A stretch of 64,000 bases of DNA from Allodiplogaster sudhausi (Eukaryota; Nematoda; Chromadorea; Rhabditida; Diplogasteridae): assembly GCA_945643635.1 (NCBI GenBank), contig CALZFC010000015.1:6429501-6493500 (forward strand). Reading direction: 5' to 3'. The position numbers and the translations under genes are program-made. The notes beneath the pieces were generated by a model, which was not told the DNA's origin, ran no database searches, and saw nothing but the letters and a program-made list of their open reading frames with translations. Shown here in pieces: positions 45,161 through 56,200 of the stretch. Each line of letters starts with the position of its first letter. Positions within the stretch are counted from its first letter, which is position 1.

Positions 45161-46272
45161 CTCTCTCTCTCTTTCACTCCTCTGCTATTCATGCGAATTA
45201 TGATCCTTTGAATGTGCTGCCAAGTGCTCAATCCTCTTCCGGCGGCATCTTTGAGTTCATTCTCAGAGATTCCCCATCCCTTCCATTATCACGCTCATTC
45301 TTTACGAGTTCGGAGAAATATTAGCCGTAAGTGTGAGAGAGTGAAGACTGAAGGTTCAGAGTCCGTTTAAAAAAACCATAAGTTGACGAAGGTGTTCACG
45401 GCTGACTTATGACCTTTGACCCTTATCGAAATTATGATTGATCATTAATAAGATTATTTATAAAATGTGTTATATACTTTTATTTCTATATAAGTTGTTT
45501 TACCTCTTCCCTCGCCTCTCTTGCATAGGAGCGAAGGCTGGCTGAAGCGGCGATGGAAGAGTGGGCGTAGAGGGGAGGAACGGCCCTCAGATCGCCCTCG
45601 GGCATTCCATGCTTCAGCGGCTCTGCTTCGTACGCTGCAAATCATTATTATAAACATATTTTTTATATCCCGGATTTCGAAATCCGGTCAGCGGAAGATT
45701 ACGGATTCACTGTTCGTTCTGTTTTCTTTATTCTTCTCCATATCTCAATCCCTTCATCCTTCGCCTCGTGGATCATCTCTTCCCATTCTCCGATCTCATT
45801 TCATCCCTGATCAATGGCCGATGAAGACGATAAAGATTATGAGAGATGGAGAAAGGTGTGCGGCAAAAGGTCATCCAAGTTGCAGGACTGAGAGAGAGAG
45901 AGAAAGAGAGAGAGAAGATCAAAAGAAAGAAAGAATGAACAAGTACGGGAGAGAATAGAGAACTAGCGGTGAGATAAAAGACTGGAACAGAGAGGGCCTA
46001 TAGTAGTTGATGCCACGCAGGAAAATGGACGGAAGCGACATCTTTAGAATGGGATAAGGAGGAGAGAAAGAGAGAGAGAGAGAGAGAGAGGAAGAGAGAG
46101 CGGACTAATGACAAGATGAGAGAGTGGGTAAGAGGGGACAGATAGAAAAGCGCGACGGAATCGCGGATTAGGAGTGCTGCGGGCGAGAATGGAGAAGGCC
46201 ACGCGACGATTGATGGATCGTCTCTTGTCTTTACCTCTCTGTTCCGATCTCTCTCCCTCTCTCCTTCCCCCT

Positions 46273-46322
<50 letters not shown>

Positions 46323-46552
46323 GCCACTGTCCCCGTCTGACTCCTGTACCTCCCCCCGGTTCTATGTGGCAGTGGACTTGAAAGGCTGATCCGCCTAACG
46401 AGCCATTACACTGCGAAGCCTCGCTCCCTCCCTGTCACAGCAAGAGAAGGATGTTGAAAAGAAGGAGGTGCCGAGAGGGATGAATGATCACCCGCAGACA
46501 CTCCATTCTTTGGCACAGGAAGCGCGCGAGAGAAAGAGCGTCAGAGAGAGGA

Positions 46553-46599
<47 letters not shown>

Positions 46600-49264
46600 A
46601 AGAAGCCCAACCGCAGTAGCCGGTCGCAATTGAACGGGGCTGAGTGTTCGGTGGTCGTCGCAGCAAGAGGAGGAGGCAGATGGCAACGAGGAAGAAGAGC
46701 AGAAGGAGAACGGCGGCAGAAGAAGCCGCCAGGAGACGCTCGGCCCACGAGGAGTCGCCAGCGCAAACACTGAGAGGAGATGAGAGAGTGCATGAGTATT
46801 TCTCCTCTAGCCAGGTTCTCGTACCCGCTGGCACAGCCGACGGCCTCCCTCTCCTCTCCCTCGCAGCTTCTCCCTCCATTCATCGGCCGCGGCTCGTCGC
46901 ATCCTCTGCTCCGGCTGCTCTCGCACGACGAAGAACACGCCGACCACGGCGACCAGGCTGACCATCCACCGTCAACCACGCACGGCAACTCGCACTCACG
47001 AGACTCCTACAATAGTCATGTCGAATTGCAGAGAAAGAGATATCTACAGAAGAGTGAGTAAGAAAGAGATGGAGGGTGAGATGCAAACCTCGTCCTGTCC
47101 AGGACAGGCCAGTCCCCCGTTCATGGGAGCGGGATTGTTGCAGATGCGTTGCCGCGCGACTCGCGGCAGCACGGAAGCGCCGTACGCTTCGAGTGCGGTC
47201 TGGAGACGCGAGCAGTCGACGGCGCAGACTCCCGCCCACTCCGACCATTCTGACCAGCTGCCGTCCACTGAGAACAACACTTACCATATTCGTCTTTTAC
47301 TATAGTTAATCATCCAATAGTGGAAGCCCTAGTCTCCTCTTTATATGTACATATGTATGTACATGGTTACTATACATACATATGTACAGTACGGCTCAGC
47401 GGCCAGGGGTCTCGGCTATAGCGGCTATAGCGGCCGCGTGCCAAAGAGGCCAAGCGAAATTAAGCCATTTAAGATTTTTATTTTCAGAATTCGTTGTTAT
47501 TTTTGTGTTCAGGGTAACTTGCTGCATCGATTAAGCTCAAAAACTTTATAAAATGATGCATATTAGCGAAATTAAAAAATCTGAGTAAAATTAGTGGTGC
47601 AGTAACACCTCAATTCGTAGTGTGTGCGTGTGCCATCGTTTAAGTTAAATTTATTAAGGCAGTTGCATGAACAGCATTACTTTAACTTACATTTACAGAC
47701 TTCCTTTTAGTATCCTTTTGTCTTATCAATTGACTTTTTAACGCTTCAAGTGATAAAGGTTGCCAAAAAAACATAGCAAAAAAACTGCAAAAATGTAGCT
47801 CAAAAGAGGAACCGAACACAAGCACTTCTCCCACTGTGCAGAGAAGCGTTCTATCCAGCCTCGTTCTCCTGCTGAAATATTTCTATCATGAGGCTTTCCA
47901 AGAAAAAGCTAAAGGAAATCAAAAGAAGTTTCCCAAACTAAAATGGGCAAAACATTTTGCTACGTCTCGGAACTGAACCACTGTCAGTTATGTCGATTGT
48001 GTGTAACACAACCACCCAGCCATGATGGTACAATTCGTACTTTTGCCATTGTATTCATCACAACGGAAATCTTGTCTGCCACACCCAGTACATTTCATTC
48101 GAAAGCATAAGCAGATTTCAGATCCAAACAGACTGGTCAGAATTATTTCTGGTGAATACCCGACCAAATTCAAAAATATTAAATTTTCGCGCCATTTATA
48201 AATATTTTTTGACAGAGCTTCGCAGCGGTCGCCCTGACCGTGATGGAATCGAAAAGAGGAAACTGTTCAGCAAGGCGCGCACCCTATTGTGGCTGGCGTC
48301 TTGAGAGTGTACGCTAGTCTATGTCAGCTAGGGGCTCACCAAATGCTCTGTGAAGAGCGATCGTGAGAAAAGAACACTGCGAATGCCATGGAATTTTTGT
48401 GGCTGGACTGTCAAGTAGACAGTACCTAAAAATAGCGTCAAGATGCTTACTAAAATTGTTTAGAGTTAGAACGAGGCTGGATAGAACATTGACATGCTTC
48501 TCTGCACAGTGGGAGAAGTGCTTGTGTTCGGTTCCTCTTTTGAGCTACATTTTTGCAGTTTTTTTGCTAGGTTTTTTTTGGCAACCTTTATCACTTGATG
48601 CGTTAAAAAGCCAATTGATAAGACAAAAGGATACTAAAGGAAGTCTGTAAATGTAAGTTAAAGTAATGCTGTTCATGCAACTGCCTTAATAAATTTCACT
48701 GAAACGATGGCGCACGCACACACTACGAATTGAGGTGTTACTGCACCACTAATTTTACAAGATTTTCTATTTTCCCTAATATGCATCACTTTATAAAGTT
48801 TTTGAGCTTAATCGATGCAGCAAGTTACCCTGAACACAAAAATAACAACGAATTCTGAAAATAAAAATCTTAAATGGCTTAATTTCGCTTGGCCTCTTTG
48901 GCACGCGGCCGCTATAGCCGCTATAGCCGAGACCCCTAGCCGCTGAGCCGTACTGTATGTACATATGTATGTAGGTCGACACAAGCATACCGACACTTTA
49001 ATTTAGTTTTGTATCACCACTTTAAAATGCTTGCGGTCAAGTGTTTTTTAGAGAGCTGTCAAGTGGGACAGAAATCTGCTTCCCTTTCCCTTCTTTCCGC
49101 TCTGAGGTTTCCTTCTCCTGGCTATTTCGTAAACCGCGGCCGTTTGAGTTGGCAGAAATGTCGTAGCACTAGAGTGAGTCCCCCGGGCACAGATCACAAT
49201 CATGTCCACTCTCCGCCTTCTTCTTTGACCTCTCTGCTCTCTCCTCTCTCTCCCTCCCCCATCT

Positions 49265-49335
<71 letters not shown>

Positions 49336-50159
49336 GAGAAACACTCTCTGTTTCGGCTGGTTGCAGCTGTCTCCTTGTAAGGGTGGTCATTTCTCATGCG
49401 AGTGGCTCTTCCCAAATAAGCCCTCTTTGATGCTTCTCCTTGCCTGGAATGCCCCTCTGGCATCTTCACTAATCTCGGCGACTTCTTCTGCCGCCCGACA
49501 GCAAACTTCAAAGCTACATACATATTCTCATGCCCTCTCTTTCCATCTCTCAATCTCCCCCTCCCCCTCTCGCACTCGCGCAGTCTCTCTAAGTTCTCTG
49601 TATGGAAAAGCAAGTAGTGAAGGGGAAGATGAAATCGTGAGCGCGAGAGAAATACATGTATTTGTCAGATAAATGTACAAACTTCCTCCCTCACACAGAT
49701 ATCCCGAGATTTCTCTAGCTCTTTGGCCAGGCCTGATCACCAGCGGGTGAGTGACCTGAGGCTCGCCGCCCGATCGCATTTTCTCCCTCTCTTTAAATAT
49801 CTCTCTCTTTATCTCTCTCTCTCTCTCTCGCTCTCTGGCTCTCTCTCTCTGCCGCTCCAATTCATTCTCCCTCCCACTCTATTCTCAGCCTTTTCTTCCA
49901 TCTCTTTCTCTCCCACTCTCACCCAACGACAATTACAATTTTACGCGCAATACGTTGGAAAGTAAGGCAGCCGCCATTGAAAGAGGAACATAGAGGACAG
50001 CGAAAGAAAGAGATGTACTTTCTCGAAAAAAGATGGGCCAATGAGAATATGCGCAAGGTCTACCTCGGCAGAACAGAAGGAGGCGTCGTTATTGAGAGTA
50101 GAAAGAAGAGCAGAAAGAGATACTATTAAGTGAAGGGCGGCATGTGTTGGAAGAGAGAG

Positions 50160-50205
<46 letters not shown>

Positions 50206-53200
50206 AGAGAGAGAGAGAGTGAATTTCAGTGGCTATTCACATTGCGCGCCATTCAGGTGGTCAAATGCAGAGATGACCTCTCCATTCCTATGCTCTTTTA
50301 GTCTCTCTCTCTCTCTCTTCGCATTCTCTCATTCTCTCTCTCTCTCTTCGCATTCTCTCATTCTCTCTCTCTCTCTTCCTACAGCAAAGAGAATTGGGCG
50401 TTTAGAGGTACGCTCTCTCTCAGAGGCGAGCGCGGTTGCGTTGCGGTTAGGGTCACGGGGTCACGAGGAGCACGGGGGGTATCCATGTTCGTTATGGTGA
50501 ACGAGTGTAGTTGTGAATTAGATTGGTCGAGATTTTCGCCGAGATTTACCAGATCGCAATTTGGAGTGGGACTTCAAAATCATTAGAGCTAAGGTGAAAC
50601 TGCTGGCAAATTGCCAGTTGCCCGAATATAACCAAATATTACGGTAACGTTTGGAGGGAGTTTAAATCACTTCGATCGATGCATTTGGAGGCGAGCTGTA
50701 TGCTGTGCCTTGCCGCGACGCATGTAACGGGCGCAATGCGGAAAATACTGTATTCGCTGTGTCAAATTTTTTAAGGGCGGGTACCCTCCGTGGAGGAGGA
50801 GGGAAGGAGGGGCGAGAGGGTATTGCGTCATTCTACGCCATTGTGTCCGTGAGAGACGGTTAGGTGTCTCTAGCGCAGCGGAGTTTTGTCATGGCTGAAG
50901 CAGGTGATGGTGACCATCAGGAGGAAGAACGGTGTCAGGAGCGTTCCCGTTCCCATTCCCCCGATCCCCCCCGGCAGGAGGCGGCCTTTTCGGACAAGCA
51001 GCTCAAGCAGCTCCAGAAGATGTTCATGTCGCATGGCGCTCAGTCCTCTTCCCGTCCACCAGTCCATGTGTTGCAAATCTAGATTTGCAATTTCTTTTCC
51101 TCTGTGTTTTTTGTGTGTTGACCTAGTAATTTAGTGTCGTTACTACTGTATAGTGTTAGTGTGACCAGAGCGAGTTAGCATTTCTCTCCTCGCTCGGTCT
51201 CTGCTTCTCTCAATACTCTCTCTCTATCTCTTATCTTTCTCGGGTTGACCTGGTCAGGTCAGACAAGAGGCCCGGCTTTCTTCCATCGATTGATAGCCTC
51301 GTTGTTTTGTTGCCTCTCCCTCATCTTTTTTCTCACCTTTTTCACTTGCTTCCTTGCGTTAACCCCGGTGCGGGTGCGCCCCTTCTTCTTCTCTGTTTTT
51401 GGTCGTACTAAAGGCCAATAGTTTTTAGTCTCGCTTCTCATTTTCTAGCTTCTCCTTTAGCTTCATTTGTTATTACTTCTTCTCAGTCTCATCTCATCAG
51501 TTATTATTCTTCCTTTTAATTAATTTGTCGTTAATAAACCTCGTCGTGTTACTCGAGTCGCGCTTGTTGAAACACACTTTATTGTGTCATCATGCACTCT
51601 TACCACAACGACGACGAGGCATCGATACATGGTGCGTCTGGCACGGTGTCCTCCTTTGGACAACGAGGAAACAACCAGTACATCCCGCGTGGCAGCTTCT
51701 CTCACGTCTCCTCTTCCGCCGTCATGCCGCCGAGCACTGTCAATCAGTCGCACACCATTGGCTCTGCTCAGCAGACGCAAACCATTGGCTCTGGTTCCCA
51801 GATGCAAAACATTGGCTCTGCTCAGCAGACGCATAACAACGGCAACTTTCCCTATGGGAATGACCCGTCCTTTTTTGCATCTACGGCCGGCGGCAGAAGG
51901 CAGACAGAAGAGAGAGAAGTTATGGCGAGCACTTTCCTCGAAGACGTCATGATGCAATCCACATCCCACTCCAGGATTCCACTGAACAATCCGGAAGCGT
52001 GGGATGGCTGGGAAGATCTCATGACTGTCGGTGAAGAGGAAGAGACAAACCAAGACGACAATTTCGAGATCATCGAGCTGAGAAACAAATACGAGGCGCT
52101 TTTCAAGCAACTCGGTGCATGTTCTGCATCCGTCGAACTCTGCTGCAACAAGATTGCTGCGATCATCTCTCTGCACCTGCCACGCTTGACAAGGTACAAC
52201 GTAGAGAAGTTGAAGAGTATCGAGTCAGGAGCCAACACAGTTCTTGCATCTCTCAGAGAACAATTCAATTCCTACAAGGAGCAATGCAAGTGCATCAGGA
52301 AAGCAGAAAAGCTACCCAGTGGTCACCCCGAAAGGGACATTGCGCAGAGGAATTGTCTTGCCTTCGTAAGCGAGAACCGCACATACAGAGAAGTAAAGCT
52401 GCTCTCAAAGGAAGTCAACCAGAACTCCGAGGAGTTACTGAGCTTCCTGAAGACAGTTCAGGAGACGAGAATGAAGAAGGAGGAAGAAGCCAAGGCAGCA
52501 AGCATGCCCTCCCAGATCAACAAAGCGTTGTCATTGCTTGATGAGGAAAGCAGTCAAGTGAGAAATGACTTCTCACCTGCATCCCTTCAAGGCAACAGCT
52601 TCAACACTGTATTCCAGCAACCAAGGAACAGCGGATACGCAGGCTTTCCTCAGGAACAGGGTCCCACAGTGGCTGCTCCCAGGAATAAGTGGAGTGGTGG
52701 ACTGCAACAGCAGCACCACCCACAAGTCGGTGCCATGCCTCACGCCATGAGCAACTACCGACTGCCTGAACTCCCGCCCATGTCCCTGCCAACTTTTGAT
52801 GGCAAGCTGAAGGAATACGACGAGTTTGCCAGTGCTTTCGCGGAGGCGGTTGATCAACGCCCCGATCTCTCCGATACGACCAAGATGCTCTATCTGAAGA
52901 GTTGTCTAAGGAGAGATGCGCTGACAGTACTGGAAGGCATTCCATGGACCGGAGAGAACTACGGTCTTGCCAAGCACGAACTCGACAGGAGATTCAAGGG
53001 CAGCAATCTGCTCTTGCCATCCCTGCACCGTGACTTGGAAGACATGCCGAAGGGTCAAGTTCGCGTTGACGAACAACTCAAGTCTCTGTACAAGATCAAG
53101 GTGATCGTACGGAGAATGGCTGACTACAGTGATGTCAACCATCAGCCACTGTTGCAAGAGAAGATTCTGGAGCGATTCTCTACCACCACACTGAAGACAG

Positions 53201-56200
53201 TGTTCAAGTGGCAACACGAGTATCGCGACTCTTCCGGCATGCTGGTTACGCCGACGACAGAGCAGCTTCAGGCAAAATTGGAGGAGATCCTCAGATGTTA
53301 AGAGTTCTCCCTCTCCCAACTGTCAGCGCTCGATGTTCGGCAGCCTGACATGCAGCAGCAGCACTCCTTCTCCAGGCACGGAGAGAACAAGGAGTTCCGC
53401 TCGTCCAATTACGGACGGCCCCAGAACTCTTTCTCTCAGCAGACCTCTTATGGTCAACGCGCGGAGAATCATCACAAGAGAGAGCCGGTCAATACGGCGC
53501 AAGAAGCAGAGAGTGAGACCGAAGGCGCATTTGCCATCTCTGTGCCTGCCGTCCTCTTCTCTGACAAGAATCACAAGAACTCAAGTCACCTGCTCACCGC
53601 TAACGTCCCTGTCGTGCTGCCTGGCAAGCAGCGAATCAGGACGAGAATCATGCTTGACACGGGAGCAACGGTGTCTCTTGTGTCGAAGTCCTTCGTGAAG
53701 CAGCATGGCATCAAACCGACCAGGAGGAAGAGGCTGGCAATCCTCGGAGTCGGTGGCCACTCGAAGGGCGAAGAAGAATACGAGATCGCTCAGCTAGTCA
53801 TGGAGACAGGAAGAGGAGAGAAGATCACAGTCAATGCACTGGTCTTCGACAACCCGATTCCCCCCGTTCGCAACCCGAGATTGAGCAAGGAAGATGCCGC
53901 ATTTGTGAGAGAGAACAGGATTCATCTCGCAGAGTACCCTCGAGACGACCTCTCACCGCCAGATCTCCTCCTCAGTCTCAGCGCAACACTCGACATCCTC
54001 CACTTCAGCAAGCCTCTCAGTCTGCCAAGCGGCTTAAGACTGTTGAGATCGAAGTTCGGTTTCATCATCGGCTCTGCATCCGCCAAGGACACACTGGATG
54101 ACTCTGAATCGATTCCCTCTACAAACAGTCGGCAGTCGAGACGCTCACCAAAGAAATCGTCATTTGCCAAGAAGCAAGCTCGTGAGACCAACAGGACTCC
54201 CAAGGAAGCTGCTTCCGCGCCTTCCCACTCTACGGTCATGCACATTCAGCATGTCACCTCTGGTCACAAGCCCGCTGAAGTCGCAAGTCACGCGCACACC
54301 AAGCAGTCCAAGTTCCAGGAAAGGACGAAGCCTCCGCTCAGCCGAGTCCACTTCACTCGCAAGAGGCGTCCTCCCACTTTTTTGGTTCCGTCAGCAGCTG
54401 TGGCTGACACTCCCATGGAGAAAGGAGCCCACGTCTCTCATCACCTGAATGAATACTCATTCTTCTGGAGCGAGCAGAACCAGCCAGATGTCTCTCCTCC
54501 TCTCAATCCTCTCAACAAGACGGACAAGATCCGCAAGAAGCGTTTCCGCAAGGCGAAACCTCGCCATTTCCATCATCACCGGCAGAATTCTGAAGCAGAA
54601 CACGTCTTTTTGGCCGGCGGGAGTGTCACTGGAACAGGGCACTTCCAGTGATTTTTTCCCATCTACATCTCTACCTTTTTGTTCATTGAATTCCATATAT
54701 TCATCATTTTCTGCGACTACGATTACCTCAATTTTCCTCTGGCAGATTACTATACTGCACCGTACCTGTTATCGTACTTTAATGACGAGTCGCGAATGCT
54801 CAGCAGTGGCAAGATTGACATGGAACCATTTCCGAGCAGCTGTTCTTGCTTTCTCATAGAGACCAAGGCCACGAGAAAAGAGACTTCTTTGTCCGTACCT
54901 CTTTCTTTCCCACCCCCAAGACTCGTGGCCAGTCTCATTTTCTTTCGCGATGCGCACCTCATTCCTCTCATGATTCAAGTCTTTTCGCCCTGGCTGCCTT
55001 CATTCGTATCCGCCTCGTAATAGTTTTTCGCGAATCGATCAGCTAAGCAAGAAGAGAATCAGTTAAGCCGTCTTCGAGTAAGCAGTCGGAACCAGCAGCG
55101 AGCAGCAGATGCGAGCGTTCCCGGGCAAATCAAGGACAAGCAGCTCAACAGCCCTCGACAAGCCTGGTTCCCCATTTCTTTCCCCTTTCCCCCTTCTCTT
55201 TGCTTTTCCTTTTTTCTTTGTAGGCCCCCAGTGTTGCAAATCTAGATTTGCAATTTCTTTTCCTCTGTGTTTTTGTGTGTTGACCTAGTAATTTAGTGTC
55301 GTTACTACTGATAGTCTTAGTGTGACCAGAGCGAGTTAGCATTTCTCTCCTCGCTCGGTCTCTGCTTCTCTCAATACTCTCTCTCTATCTCTTATCTTTC
55401 TCGGGTTGACCTGGTCAGGTCAGACAAGAGGCCCGGCTTTCTTTCATCGATTGATAGCCTCGTTGTTTTGTTGCCTCTCCCTCATCTTTTTCCTCACCTT
55501 TTTCACTTGCTTCCTTGCGTTAACCCCAGTGCGGGTGCGCCCCTTCTTCTTCTCTGTTTTTGGTCGTACTAAAGGCCAATAGTTTTTAGTCTCGCTTCTC
55601 ATTTTCTAGCTTCTCCTTTAGCTTCATTTGTTATTACTTCTTCTCAGTCTCATCTCATCAGTTATTATTCTTCCTTTTAATTAATTTGTCGTTAATAAAC
55701 CTCGTCGTGTTACTCGAGTCGCGCTTGTTGAAACACACTTTATTGTGTCATCATGCACTCCTACCACAACGACGACGAGGCCTCGATACACCATGTGTCT
55801 CCTAGAGTGTCCGGCCTGTCGCAGCAGGCCCAGCTCGACTTTAACATCGGTATTATGAACAAGATGGAGCTGGTGGGGGAAGGAGACAGGGATGCCTGGT
55901 ACTCGATTATGGACGACTTGAAGGGCCGCAATGCCCTCCTGGTCGCGTCAGACAAGAACCCGGCAGTGTTCAGACTGCACGACCAGATGAAGGCATTCGA
56001 GTCGGTGGGAACTTCCTCAGCCGGCCCATCGTCATCAGCGCAGATAGCCATGGCGGCAGCCATGGCGGCCTCTTCGGCCCCCCGCCCTCGCCCTCGTTTC
56101 GCACCGTACCCCTCGCAGCCCTTTCGGCAGTGGGGGGCAGCTGCGGGCCAAGCTGCCCCCCTATTTCGTTCAGCGCAGGCCGGAGTATGGTGGCAGGCCC

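Larger units (their letters stand above)
51069..55790 (+). mobile_element. BEL/Pao-like LTR retrotransposon with gag and protease only
   Basis: Two direct repeats of about 560 bases (51069-51629 and 55232-55790) begin TGTTGCAAATC and end TCGATACA. The insertion is flanked by the 5-base duplication CCATG (51064-51068 and 55791-55795). The interior encodes a Gag of the DUF1759 type and a DUF1758-type aspartic protease, both typical of BEL/Pao elements, then about 580 non-coding bases. Reverse transcriptase, RNase H and integrase are absent, so it would need another element's polymerase. The LTRs differ at only about eight or nine positions by eye, so the insertion is fairly young. Confidence 0.85.

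Noticed and set aside
47800..48040. tRNA-like stretches (GGTTCAGTTCCGAG, GTGTTCGGTTCCTC) in the foldback element
   Set aside because: No cloverleaf with proper acceptor stem, A box and B box spacing could be assembled.
47381..48961. TATGTA as a 6-base target duplication of the foldback element
   Set aside because: The flanks are TATGTA simple repeat, so only TA is reliable; copy 1 supports TA (TATATA versus TATGTA).
50864..51082. ORF ending HVLQI as a small independent gene
   Set aside because: It is DIRS ORF1 running a few codons into the LTR of the inserted element.
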